From an uncultured Bacteroidales bacterium (lineage in GTDB: Bacteria; Bacteroidota; Bacteroidia; Bacteroidales; UBA932), in assembly GCA_934678915.1 (NCBI GenBank), contig CAKUSF010000004.1, positions 1 through 40,486 on the forward strand: a DNA stretch of 40,486 nucleotides, written 5' to 3'. This document shows, piece by piece, positions 7,501 to 16,548 of this stretch (position 1 is the stretch's first letter; every line of letters starts with the position of its first letter). The notes beneath the pieces are model-generated. The model was not told the DNA's origin and did no database searches. It worked only from the letters and a program-made list of their open reading frames with translations. The translations under genes were made by a program, and so were the position numbers.

Positions 7501-8703
7501 CTAGAGTTTCGGGACAATGTACTTCCATGCCAATTCCAATGGTTTAACGCTTGAGTCAAGATTTCCATTCAGAAGATCCATTACCTTCGATAGGTCGCCA
7601 AGTATGTTGTCAGCGTCAAACGGCATTGCCGAAGTCAAAGCAATTACGGCCTTCTTGTTCGGAATCATGACTATGTACTGGCCGAAAAGGCCAACGGCCA
7701 TGTAAAGAGAGCCATCTGCGCGGGTCCTCATCTGGTACCCGTAACCGGTTGTGGCATAGTCCTGTCCACGGTTCATATTGTCTTTTATCTTGTCCTTGAT
7801 GGCAGCATTAAGATAGTCCTCAGGAATGATCTGCTGCCCGTTCCACTTTCCGCCATTAAGAAGAAGGCGACCGAAAGCCAGCATCTCATCCGTTGTCAGA
7901 TGGAGTCCCCATCCCCCAGCTGTTATTCCATGGACATCCTCCCACTCCGGCTTGTCAAGTTCCAATGGCTTGAACATTTTTTCGTAGAGGTAATCAGCCA
8001 TGGTCTCTCCAGTCTTCTTGGTGATGATTTCGGAGAGCATGCAGGAGGAAAAACTGTCATAACAGAACTTGGTTCCAGGAACAGCATCGAAAGGATATTC
8101 AAAGAACAGTCCAGGCAAGGTCGCGTCGAACTTGGTCAGAAGCCCAGAAACATCAACCCATTCATTGTGAACATAACGGAGCGTGCCCACCGGATTTTTC
8201 TTGAAATATTCCATAGCATATTCAACCGTAGGATCCTTTGTGTGGCCATTAGCCATGATCAGCAGATCCTTGACAGTAAGTGCCTCAAGATTAGCTTTTT
8301 GCTGATCACTCATGCTTTCCTCAGCCTTAGCCACTTCATCAAGAAACATCGGAGCCACCTTTTCCGAAAGAGAAAGTTTTCCCTCCCCCACTGCAATTCC
8401 AATGGCCATTGAAGTGAAGGTCTTGGTCACCGACCACATCTGATGGCGTGTGTCCTTGTCCGTCCCACCTAGCCAAGCACCAGAAGGGGCATACCCCTCT
8501 TGCCAGACAGCCACACCGTTAAGCGTTGCCTCAGTCTTAGCCGCAGCTGACACCATAGTCTTGACCGCAGCCTTAACCTTAGGATTTTCAGACAATTCAG
8601 TTTCAGGGCCCAGCACCGGATCTGTACTTTCCTTGGAACACCCCGCTGCTAGCAGCGCCAACGCCACCAACAATCCGTAAAAAAATCTGTTGTTCAATTT
8701 CAT
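7501..8703 (-). CDS. serine hydrolase of the class C beta-lactamase / penicillin-binding family, lipoprotein
   Basis: MKLNNRFFYGLLVALALLAAGC is a lipoprotein signal with a clear lipobox (LAAGC). The PF00144-type core follows: catalytic SVTK (in QMWSVTKTFTSMAIG), a YDS in place of the usual YxN (FCYDSFSSCML), and a late GGWGLHLTTDEMLAFGRLLL block. 400 aa is normal. Such proteins act in the periplasm as esterases, D-amino peptidases or, less often, lactamases. The real substrate cannot be inferred. It is the first gene upstream of umuDC with a 19-nt gap. A TATCTTTG box lies just ahead of its start. Confidence 0.87.
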   Translation of the reverse strand: MKLNNRFFYGLLVALALLAAGCSKESTDPVLGPETELSENPKVKAAVKTMVSAAAKTEATLNGVAVWQEGYAPSGAWLGGTDKDTRHQMWSVTKTFTSMAIGIAVGEGKLSLSEKVAPMFLDEVAKAEESMSDQQKANLEALTVKDLLIMANGHTKDPTVEYAMEYFKKNPVGTLRYVHNEWVDVSGLLTKFDATLPGLFFEYPFDAVPGTKFCYDSFSSCMLSEIITKKTGETMADYLYEKMFKPLELDKPEWEDVHGITAGGWGLHLTTDEMLAFGRLLLNGGKWNGQQIIPEDYLNAAIKDKIKDNMNRGQDYATTGYGYQMRTRADGSLYMAVGLFGQYIVMIPNKKAVIALTSAMPFDADNILGDLSKVMDLLNGNLDSSVKPLELAWKYIVPKL

Positions 8704-8727
8704 AAAACCAAAGTCCTCTTACGACCG

Positions 8728-8735
8728 CAAAGATA
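8728..8735 (-). promoter_or_regulatory. -7 box TATCTTTG for the serine hydrolase (and perhaps umuDC)
   Basis: Exact TAnnTTTG match on the minus strand, 24 nt ahead of ATG 8703. No TTTG stands at the ideal distance. Confidence 0.5.
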
Positions 8736-8784
8736 CTCATCTTTTCGCACAAAATCACCGATGGACATCCCTTGAACTAATCTT

Positions 8785-8858
8785 AGAGCCAAAAGTCCCT
8801 CTCAACCCAGAAATTTTGGTAACGTGCAAAATTTCGGTTGAGAGGGACTTCTGGCTCT
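8785..8858. repeat. long hairpin element, copy 1 (TAACGTG core)
   Basis: The outer arms AGAGCCAAAAGTCCCTCTCA (8785-8804) and its complement ending at 8858 pair with one mismatch. The inner arms GAAATTTTG and CAAAATTTC pair perfectly around the loop GTAACGTG. The core ATTTTGGTAACGTGCAAAAT is nearly identical to that of the element at 31673-31739, although the outer arms are unrelated. It lies downstream of the COG2509 gene and upstream of the serine hydrolase promoter. Confidence 0.8.
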
Positions 8859-8905
8859 CGTAGCGAAGAGGCACCGCTTAGCTGGCTGCCAATTCTTCCG
8901 TTAGT

Positions 8906-8928
8906 GCGCTTCGACAAGCTCAGCGACC
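8906..8928 (+). repeat. REP-like repeat, copy 1
   Basis: GCGCTTCGACAAGCTCAGCG plus ACC. It belongs to the dispersed family whose best copies are 20161-20185 and 29490-29514. Confidence 0.6.
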
Positions 8929-8956
8929 TATTAATATTTAAGCTCAGTTGGCAGGC

Positions 8957-10633
8957 TTAGGCGTCAGGTTCGGCTCCGGAGAGGGAACGGGCAGCGGCAA
9001 CCGCACAGTTGATTCCGTCAATGGCCGATGAGACAATGCCACCGGAATAGCCGGCCCCCTCACCACAAGGAAGAAGCCCAGGGAAAGCAACAGCCTCACA
9101 GTTCTGAGGATCTCTTGGAATTCTGACCGGAGATGACGTCCTTGACTCGACACCAATAAGCAAAGCATCATTCGTGTAGTACCCCCGCATAGACTTCTGG
9201 TTCACTAGAGGGAATGCATCCTGAAGCCTTTCTGCGATGAATGGAGGAAGAATCTCATGAAGAGGTGCTGGAACGACACCCGGCTTGTAGGAAGTCTCCG
9301 GAAGATCCTCTGACTCCTCACCCTCACAAAAATCAACCATTCTCTGTGCCGGAGCCGCAAACGGATTCTCTGAATCGGAATGCTCGTGGGCATATTCCCA
9401 CATCTTTCTTTCTACATCCTTCTGGAACTCAAGACCCGCAAAAGCCCCCTTATCGGCATATTCCTCAGGAATATCCTCAGGATTAATCTGCACGACTACC
9501 CCAGCATTGGCGAACTTCCCACTTCGAGCCGAGTTCGACATTCCGTTCATCACAATGGTCTCAGGTTCAGTCTCGGAAGGCACCAGAACCCCACCGGGAC
9601 ACATGCAGAAAGAGAACACGCCACGGTCGTTAACCTGCTCTGTGAATGAATATTCCGCAGCAGGCATTCCAGGTTCCCACTGACCATGATAACGGATGTC
9701 GTTGATGAGGGACTGCGGATGTTCCACACGGACTCCCATAGCAAAACCTTTAGCCTCAAGGGCGCAGTCCTTAGCAGCAAGCATCTCATAAATGTCACGG
9801 GCGGAATGGCCAGTGGCAAGAATGACCTTCTTCGCTGAATATTTCTGCTCACTCGGTTTACCAGCTTTCGTCAGATTCTCTGAATCAAGGGCTTTTACCT
9901 CTATCATGCCGTATTCATTGCGGGTAATGTCTGTGACTTTCGTGCCGAAATGATACTCCCCACCTTTAGACTCGATGCACTGACGGATGTTCTCGACTAC
10001 CTTCGGCAATCGGTCAGTTCCAATGTGCGGGTGCGCATCAACGAGGATTTGAGGGCTTGCACCGAAATTTACGAACTGATAGAGGACCTCCCTGATGTCC
10101 CCCCTCTTGGAAGAACGTGTGAAGAGTTTGCCATCGGAGAATGTGCCGGCTCCACCTTCACCGTAGCAGAAGTTTGATTCTGGGTCTAGAACGCCCTCAC
10201 GAGTAAGTCTAGCCATGTCGAACTTGCGGTCGCGCACGTTCTTCCCCCTTTCAAGGATGATTGGCTTGAGTCCAAGCGTCAAGAGTTTGAGGGCAGCAAA
10301 CATTCCAGCTGGGCCAGCCCCGATGATAATCACTGGCTCAGCGGTAGTAACATCTTTATATTCAGGAATTTCGTAAGGAACGTAAGATTCAAAGCGGTGG
10401 TTGTAGCCTTCGATGCGGTAACGGTAGATCACATCGTTTCGCGCGTCAATTGAACGCTTTGCTATCACGCAAGTGGCGTCAGCGTTCGGGAAAGTCGGTT
10501 GGTAGGACTTTGTAGGATCAATCACGTTGATCACAGCATTGCCACGAAGGTTCATCTCTCGTGCCGCGACAATCCTCACATCATCCGGCCTAAGGTCTCG
10601 GCCTACGCGGCCGGTCATTTCAAATTCGATCAT
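8957..10633 (-). CDS. FAD-dependent dehydrogenase, COG2509 type
   Basis: 558 aa. An N-terminal region of about 100 residues precedes a dinucleotide-binding motif VIIIGAGPAGMFAALKL (GxGxxG) and the following ERG. FCYGEGGAGTFSDGKL is the typical conserved phrase of this family. A second flavin-contact block (KKVILATGHSARDIYEML) and a C-terminal LPCGEGAGYSGGIVSSAIDG close the FAD site. Known: widespread in bacteria, predicted oxidoreductase, physiological reaction not established. It appears monocistronic. A weak TTAATTTG sequence lies upstream of the start. Confidence 0.88.
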   Translation of the reverse strand: MIEFEMTGRVGRDLRPDDVRIVAAREMNLRGNAVINVIDPTKSYQPTFPNADATCVIAKRSIDARNDVIYRYRIEGYNHRFESYVPYEIPEYKDVTTAEPVIIIGAGPAGMFAALKLLTLGLKPIILERGKNVRDRKFDMARLTREGVLDPESNFCYGEGGAGTFSDGKLFTRSSKRGDIREVLYQFVNFGASPQILVDAHPHIGTDRLPKVVENIRQCIESKGGEYHFGTKVTDITRNEYGMIEVKALDSENLTKAGKPSEQKYSAKKVILATGHSARDIYEMLAAKDCALEAKGFAMGVRVEHPQSLINDIRYHGQWEPGMPAAEYSFTEQVNDRGVFSFCMCPGGVLVPSETEPETIVMNGMSNSARSGKFANAGVVVQINPEDIPEEYADKGAFAGLEFQKDVERKMWEYAHEHSDSENPFAAPAQRMVDFCEGEESEDLPETSYKPGVVPAPLHEILPPFIAERLQDAFPLVNQKSMRGYYTNDALLIGVESRTSSPVRIPRDPQNCEAVAFPGLLPCGEGAGYSGGIVSSAIDGINCAVAAARSLSGAEPDA

Positions 10634-10713
10634 ATCCTTTTCCTAAAAACAGATTCTACAACTACAAATTAATTCATCAATATTCAAAACCAGCAATATA
10701 CCTTCAACCCCCA

Positions 10714-10758
10714 GTCACTTCGTGACAGCCCCTGAGGGGCACGGGGAAAGGATTCCCC
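10714..10758. repeat. array of three small hairpins in the spacer between COG2509 gene and tsaD
   Basis: Three perfect stems stand in a row: GTCAC-TTC-GTGAC (10714-10726), GCCCC-TGA-GGGGC (10728-10740) and GGGGAA-AGGA-TTCCCC (10743-10758). GGTCGCTTCGCTCC follows. The first two are the same design as a block on the minus strand of 17281-17360 (GTCGC-TAC-GCGAC then GCTCCC-AGA-GGGAGC). The rest of the spacer 10634-10867 is AT-rich with no gene. Confidence 0.7.
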
Positions 10759-10867
10759 GAACCCCTTCGGTCGCTTCGCTCCAAATTTCATTAATTTTTA
10801 CAACCACAAATGATTCAGAATGGCACGCAGTGGGAATATAGCCAAATATATTCATCTTGCATATTCA

Positions 10868-11890
10868 TTAATAATCCGCGATGCGGGAGACAGGGGCGAC
10901 ATCAAGCGGGGTGCGCTCGCCTGAAAGGTAGTGGAACCAACCGGCTATGGCGATCATGGCGGCATTATCAGTGGTGAACTTGAACTCCGGAAGGTAGGTG
11001 TTCCAGCCGCGCTTGCGTCCCTCTTCCTCAATCCGGGAGCGCAGACCACTGTTGGCTGAGACTCCCCCACCGATGGTCACATCCTTGATTCCGGTCTGCT
11101 TCGCAGCCTTGATCAGTTTGTCCATTAGGATGTCTATCAAAGTCTTCTGGAAGCTAGCGCAAATGTCCTCCTTGTTTTTCTCCATGAACTCCGGATCTTT
11201 GGCCATCTCGTCACGAACAAAGTAAAGCAGCGAGGTCTTCACACCACTGAAACTGTAGTCAAGTCCCGGAATCTGCGGTTTAGCGAACTTGAAACGGTTC
11301 GGATCTCCAAGCTTTGCAAGCCGATCAATCACCGGGCCACCTGGATAGCCGAGCCCCATCATCTTGGAACACTTATCGAAAGCCTCCCCTACGGCATCAT
11401 CAATGGTCTGACCGAGGATCTCGTAGTCCAATGGTCCGTTCACTTTGACAATCTGAGAGTTGCCCCCTGAAACAAGCAGACAAAGGTACGGAAACGTTGG
11501 CTGGCGATTCTCCTTCCCTTCCTGCTTTACAAAGTCAGCGAGGATGTGCCCTTGTAGGTGATTTACCATAATTATAGGAATATTCAAGGCCACTCCTAGT
11601 GCTTTTGCGAATGAAGTGCCGACAAGAAGGGAACCCAAAAGCCCCGGACCGCGAGTGAACGCTATGGCGGTTAGATCCGAAGCCTTGATCCCGGCCTTGG
11701 CCAAAGCCTGGCTTACGACAGGCACAATGTTCTGCTCATGGGCTCTGGAGGCAAGTTCAGGAACGACACCTCCATAATCCTTGTGGACCTGCTGGCTCGC
11801 TATCACGTTGGAGAGCAGGAATCCGTCCTTAATCACGGCAGCCGATGTGTCGTCGCAGCTTGATTCGATTCCAAGGATATAATCAGACAT
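10868..11890 (-). CDS. tsaD: tRNA N6-adenosine threonylcarbamoyltransferase TsaD
   Basis: I chose ATG 11890 (MSDYILGIESSCDDT); the upstream in-frame start would need TTG. 340 aa. Seen: the family opening LGIESSCDDTSAAV, the metal-binding HLQGH in IMVNHLQGHILADF, CLLVSGGNSQIV, and FSGVKTSLLYF, and GGGVSANSGLRSRI. Known role: it moves the threonylcarbamoyl group from its adenylate to A37 of ANN-decoding tRNAs, in the cytosol with TsaB and TsaE. It is transcribed divergently from tamB; the two -7 boxes are about 35 bp apart. Confidence 0.97.
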   Translation of the reverse strand: MSDYILGIESSCDDTSAAVIKDGFLLSNVIASQQVHKDYGGVVPELASRAHEQNIVPVVSQALAKAGIKASDLTAIAFTRGPGLLGSLLVGTSFAKALGVALNIPIIMVNHLQGHILADFVKQEGKENRQPTFPYLCLLVSGGNSQIVKVNGPLDYEILGQTIDDAVGEAFDKCSKMMGLGYPGGPVIDRLAKLGDPNRFKFAKPQIPGLDYSFSGVKTSLLYFVRDEMAKDPEFMEKNKEDICASFQKTLIDILMDKLIKAAKQTGIKDVTIGGGVSANSGLRSRIEEEGRKRGWNTYLPEFKFTTDNAAMIAIAGWFHYLSGERTPLDVAPVSRIADY

Positions 11891-11916
11891 ATTCTTCAAA
11901 GACTAATTTCGGGTGA

Positions 11917-11924
11917 CAAAGATA
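11917..11924 (-). promoter_or_regulatory. -7 box TATCTTTG for tsaD
   Basis: Exact TAnnTTTG match on the minus strand, 26 nt ahead of ATG 11890. Confidence 0.55.
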
Positions 11925-11956
11925 CAACTATTTTCGTCAATCCAACGGATATTTAG

Positions 11957-11964
11957 TATCTTTG
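11957..11964 (+). promoter_or_regulatory. -7 box TATCTTTG for tamB-mgsA
   Basis: Exact TAnnTTTG match; a TTTC lies 21 bp upstream in place of TTTG. The start would be near 11970, leaving a very short leader before ATG 11981. Confidence 0.55.
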
Positions 11965-11980
11965 TTGTTACAAGTTGCCC

Positions 11981-14900
11981 ATGACACAGACTGTCGTGGC
12001 TAGCCGTCATTTGAATAAGGTTCTTAAAATATTCCGGGGTGTCATTGTGGCGATAGCTTCATTGCTCTTCGCCTGTTGGATTTTGGTTCAGACTCCAGCA
12101 GTTCAGACATTCGTAGCAAGAAGAGTGGTGGCTTCTTTGGGAAATGTCCTAAACGGGCGCATCGAATTTTCCAAGGTTCACATCAAACCGTTCACAGCAT
12201 TGGTTCTCAAAGACTTTGTGATTTTAGACGATGCTCCAGAGGACGACTGGCTAGGCAACAAGTTGGACACTATCGCCAAAGCCGGGTCAGTGGTGACAAC
12301 TTTCTCCCTCAAGGGTCTCAGGAACGATGGAATCGTGCATTTAAAACGAGTCAGCATTCAAGATGGGATGTTCGTGCTCGCCAGTGACGCGAGAGGAAGC
12401 AACATCAGCAGACTCTTCAAGAAATCAGAAGTAAAGAAAGACAAGGAGCCCATTAGCATTAAGCTTGAGGCCGACAGGGTGCAAATCAGGGATTTCAGAT
12501 TTCGAATGGTCAACAGGAAAAGCGATGCAGAGCTTCGGAACTACGGAATAGACTGGAAAAACCTTGATGTCACAGCACAAGATCTTCAAGTCCACGATCT
12601 TACATTTGACGGTGAGCGAGTTGTCGGCTCGGTCGAAAAACTCAAGGTAACCGAAAGAAGCGGCTACCAAATTCTCTCCTTGTCCGGAAAGGCCACAATT
12701 GAAAAAGGCAGAACTTCAATCATGGACCTCCGCATCCAAGACCTATGGTCTGACTTCAAGATGAATGAATATGCTATGGAATATTCCAGCGTAGCTTCAT
12801 TCTCTAACTACATGGATGAGGTTCTGATGACAGGTGATGCTATTAACGGTCGGGTGGACATGAGAAGCATCTCATACTTCGCCCCTTCCCTTAGCAAAAT
12901 GAAATCCATAGTCACTCTCAGGAACGCGTATGTCAAAGGACCTGTCAAAGATTTGTCAATCAAGAATTTCACCTTTTCAGAATCATTTAGTGGAGTCTCT
13001 GGCACTTTGGATGGGAGATTGTCAGGGCTTCCTGACATCGACAGGACAACGATGGACTTCAAGTTGGGAGGTCTCGGATTCACTACCGAAGGGCTCGGAC
13101 AATTCATCAGAGGATTCGCGCCAAGCGCATCTGTGGATCTGTCAAGGTTTGCTTCCGGAACTCTGTTCCATTTTTCCGGCAACGCCAAAGGCACATTGAA
13201 CAAACTCCGGGCTAAAGGCAATGTCACCTCATCGCTTGGTTCTCTTACAGCAGACGTCAATTTAAGAGATCTGATTGAAAAAGGAAAAGCAATAGGACTC
13301 GGAGGTAACATCTCGGCAAGGAATCTGAATGTCGGGCGTCTCGCTGGGGTCAAACAAATCGGAGAGACAACGTTGAGGGGCGCGATGGACATGTCATTTG
13401 GCAAAGGGCAGACTAGTCTAAGAATCGACACTTTGTTCGTGGAAAAGTTGTCTGCTCTGGGTTACGACTACTCCAACATTATAGCCGCAGGGACATATTC
13501 AGACAACGCCTTCGATGGAAGGATTGTTTGTAGCGATCCGAACCTTAATTTCTTGTTCCAAGGCTTGTTCACACTATCAGACAAAACCCGGAACGGGCTC
13601 TATAAATTCTATGCTTCAATAGGTTACGCTGACCTTCATGCCCTAAATCTGGACAAACGCGAGAACTCCAGAATTTCCGGCAGGATCAACGCGAACTACA
13701 TGAACATCAGCCGAGGAGATCTGCTCGGAGATCTGGACATCCTAGGGCTGACACTTGAGAATGACAACGGAAAGCACGAAATCGGAGACATCTGCATAAA
13801 GTCACATTCCAACAACAATGTCAACAGGGTCAACATAACATCTAGCTTTGTCAATGGTAGTTATGTTGGTACAAAGCCTTTCACTGGTCTGATTAAAGAT
13901 GTTCAAGGACTCTCAGTACAAAGGGAACTTCCTTCACTCTACAAAGGGAAGACCGCGGAATGGGGAAATGATGAATATGATCTAAAACTTGATGTCAGCG
14001 ATGCTCGTGACATACTATCGTTCCTAAAGCCAGGACTTTACATTGCCCAAGGCTCAAGAATCCGCCTTAACATCGCGAAAGACGGCAATCTGACCGCTTC
14101 CGTCAAGTCACCAAGAATTGCCCTTAACAAAAATTACCTTAAAGACATTGACCTCAGCATCGACAACAGAGACAGCAGTTTGAATGCATCAATGAAGTCT
14201 TCCTCTGTTACCGTGTCTGGTCTTGGCATCCAGAACAACAGCTTGATGCTCTTTGCCAAAGACGACAGATTCGGGGCAGGATTCACCTACGACAACGGTA
14301 CTGAGCTAGCGAACAAAGGAGAAATGTACCTCTCTGGAAAGCTTGGAAGAGACAGGCACGGAGTGCTTACAATCAGCGCAAAGACTCATCCGTCCTACAT
14401 CTGGTACAACGATGATGCATGGAACGTGTCCGAATCTGCTATTGATTTGATTGGCAAGGATGTACGGATTGATAATCTGACGGCCATCTGTGCTGACCAG
14501 TCAATCAAGGTCAATGGTGGATATTCATCAACTGCAAAGGACACGCTTTCTGTCAACCTTGTCAAATTCGACCTTGGACTGCTGAACAAATTTCTCGGTG
14601 ACAGTTTCGGAATCACAGGACTGGCGACAGGCCATGCAATCATCTCCTCGCCATGGAAAAGCAATGCTGGGCTGATGATGAATCTCACCTCGGATTCCAC
14701 TGAAATAGCCGGGCAAAGGATGGGGACACTTCGGCTGGCCGGCTCTCTGGATGACGGGAAAATGCGTGTTATAGCCAAGAACGACATTGATGGAAAAAGG
14801 ACGCTGGATGTCAGAGGTGATTATTTCTTAAAGAACAAGGAGGTCGATGCCACAGCCGATTTCGATAGTCTCAATGTTGGCTGCATTGCGCCATTGCTAA

Positions 14901-16537
14901 GTTCTGTTTTCAGTGAGATGGGAGGAAGTCTCAGCGGAAAGATAAGAATCAGTGGTCCGACCAATTCGCTCTCGTTAGAAAGCGAGAACACCCGATTCGA
15001 TGATGTTCTTCTTAAAGTCGGGTTTACTAATGTACCTTATTATGCCTCAGGGCCATTCTCTGTCACCGACCAAGGATTGTCTTTCGACAATGTCACCCTA
15101 AAGGACAGATTCGATGGGACCGGAACAGTTACCGGAGGTATTCTGTTCGACCATCTGAAAAACATTCGGATGGACACCAGAATCAAGATGCGTGGTGTCG
15201 AAGCCATCAACATGACCGAGGATGACAATCAAGCATTCTACGGTCATCTGTTCGCAAGCGGAGATGTTCAGGTCAAAGGGCCGTTCGAAGCCATCTTGCT
15301 GGATGTCAACGTGCGTACTGACAAGGATGGACGTCTGCATATTCCTATAGACAACGCATCCAATGACGGCAAGAACGACTTGCTGACCTTCAAGCAAGCT
15401 TTCAAAGAAGTCTTCATCGATCCTTACGATGCCATGATGAGCAAAATGTCGTCCGGCAGTGCTAAAGGCAATGACTTCGGGCTGAAGCTCAGAGTTAACG
15501 CAACTCAAGGTACCGAAGCCTATGTAGAGATAGACAGGGCTGCTGGAAACGTGCTAAGTGGGCGTGGGCAAGGCATGGTTGACATTGAGGTTCGTCCTGC
15601 AAGGGATTTGTTCTCAATCAACGGTGACTACACCCTAAGGTCAGGCAATTTCCATTTCAACGCCATGGACATTGCCAAAAGGGATTTCACAATCTCGGAG
15701 GGCAGCACAGTTCGTTTCAACGGGGATGTGATGGACAGTGACTTGGACATCAAAGGAATATATTCGACAAAGGCGTCTGTGGCGACTCTAATCGCAGACA
15801 CTACCGCTGTGTCCGCTCGAAGGGTTGTAAATTGTGGAATATGTGTTTCTGGCAAACTTCGCGAGCCGAAACTTTCATTCTCAATCGAAGTTCCGGATCT
15901 TGACCCTACCACAAAATCAAGGGTTGAGAGTGCTCTGAACACAGAGGACAAAGTCCAACGTCAGTTCCTTTCCCTGCTCATTTCCGGAAGTTTCATGCCG
16001 GAAGAGCAGTCTGGAGTCGTGAACAACACCAATGTGCTCTACTCAAATGTAGCCGAAATCATGGCGGGGCAACTGAACAACATTCTCCAGAAGCTCGACA
16101 TTCCGCTTGACCTTGGACTGAACTACCAGTCTAGCGAAAGCGGAACAAACATATTCGATGTGGCTGTCTCGACGCAGCTTTTCAACAACAGAGTCATCGT
16201 CAACGGCAATGTCGGGAATAGGGAATATTCCAACTCATCCTCGTCGGGTGCAGATGTGGTCGGCAATCTGGACATAGAAATCAAACTGGACAAGTCCGGA
16301 CAGTTGAGAATGACTCTATTCTCTCATTCAGCGGACGACTACACGACTTACCTTGACAACACGCAGAGAAACGGGGTCGGCATTGCCTACCAAAGGGAGT
16401 TTAACACTTTCAAGGAGTTTTTCAGGAATCTTTTTATTGGGAGGAAAAAGCGCGAGCAGAGGGCTGCGGCTGCGTACGAGAGCGGTCCACGGGAGATGAA
16501 AAAGGTTAGAATCACTAACGAAGGTAAAAACAAATAA
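11981..16537 (+). CDS. tamB: translocation and assembly module protein TamB (DUF490 / AsmA-like)
   Basis: I chose ATG 11981 because the longer frame opens at a TTG. 1518 aa, usual for the family. One N-terminal membrane anchor (IFRGVIVAIASLLFACWILV) is followed by a very long series of beta-strand-rich repeats. The C-terminal TamB domain covers about residues 1150-1480: GRGQGMVDIEVRPARDLFSI, GDYTLRSGNFHFN, GSTVRFNGDVMDSDLDIKG, and the late GLNYQSSESGTNIFDVAVST. Known role: it spans the periplasm, moving phospholipid or assisting outer-membrane protein assembly with a BamA-family partner. No tamA-type gene is in the window. mgsA follows after 11 nt, probably co-transcribed. Confidence 0.93.
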   Translation: MTQTVVASRHLNKVLKIFRGVIVAIASLLFACWILVQTPAVQTFVARRVVASLGNVLNGRIEFSKVHIKPFTALVLKDFVILDDAPEDDWLGNKLDTIAKAGSVVTTFSLKGLRNDGIVHLKRVSIQDGMFVLASDARGSNISRLFKKSEVKKDKEPISIKLEADRVQIRDFRFRMVNRKSDAELRNYGIDWKNLDVTAQDLQVHDLTFDGERVVGSVEKLKVTERSGYQILSLSGKATIEKGRTSIMDLRIQDLWSDFKMNEYAMEYSSVASFSNYMDEVLMTGDAINGRVDMRSISYFAPSLSKMKSIVTLRNAYVKGPVKDLSIKNFTFSESFSGVSGTLDGRLSGLPDIDRTTMDFKLGGLGFTTEGLGQFIRGFAPSASVDLSRFASGTLFHFSGNAKGTLNKLRAKGNVTSSLGSLTADVNLRDLIEKGKAIGLGGNISARNLNVGRLAGVKQIGETTLRGAMDMSFGKGQTSLRIDTLFVEKLSALGYDYSNIIAAGTYSDNAFDGRIVCSDPNLNFLFQGLFTLSDKTRNGLYKFYASIGYADLHALNLDKRENSRISGRINANYMNISRGDLLGDLDILGLTLENDNGKHEIGDICIKSHSNNNVNRVNITSSFVNGSYVGTKPFTGLIKDVQGLSVQRELPSLYKGKTAEWGNDEYDLKLDVSDARDILSFLKPGLYIAQGSRIRLNIAKDGNLTASVKSPRIALNKNYLKDIDLSIDNRDSSLNASMKSSSVTVSGLGIQNNSLMLFAKDDRFGAGFTYDNGTELANKGEMYLSGKLGRDRHGVLTISAKTHPSYIWYNDDAWNVSESAIDLIGKDVRIDNLTAICADQSIKVNGGYSSTAKDTLSVNLVKFDLGLLNKFLGDSFGITGLATGHAIISSPWKSNAGLMMNLTSDSTEIAGQRMGTLRLAGSLDDGKMRVIAKNDIDGKRTLDVRGDYFLKNKEVDATADFDSLNVGCIAPLLSSVFSEMGGSLSGKIRISGPTNSLSLESENTRFDDVLLKVGFTNVPYYASGPFSVTDQGLSFDNVTLKDRFDGTGTVTGGILFDHLKNIRMDTRIKMRGVEAINMTEDDNQAFYGHLFASGDVQVKGPFEAILLDVNVRTDKDGRLHIPIDNASNDGKNDLLTFKQAFKEVFIDPYDAMMSKMSSGSAKGNDFGLKLRVNATQGTEAYVEIDRAAGNVLSGRGQGMVDIEVRPARDLFSINGDYTLRSGNFHFNAMDIAKRDFTISEGSTVRFNGDVMDSDLDIKGIYSTKASVATLIADTTAVSARRVVNCGICVSGKLREPKLSFSIEVPDLDPTTKSRVESALNTEDKVQRQFLSLLISGSFMPEEQSGVVNNTNVLYSNVAEIMAGQLNNILQKLDIPLDLGLNYQSSESGTNIFDVAVSTQLFNNRVIVNGNVGNREYSNSSSSGADVVGNLDIEIKLDKSGQLRMTLFSHSADDYTTYLDNTQRNGVGIAYQREFNTFKEFFRNLFIGRKKREQRAAAAYESGPREMKKVRITNEGKNK

Positions 16538-16548
16538 TTTTTACGAAT

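Noticed and set aside
8785..8858. Integron attC site, because of a GTTA/TAAC-like word in a hairpin
   Set aside because: The word is in the loop and not at the ends of the arms, the usual paired R and L boxes are absent, and there is no integrase.
12808..13431. 207-codon frame on the minus strand inside tamB
   Set aside because: It is antisense to a clear TamB coding region and has no family likeness.
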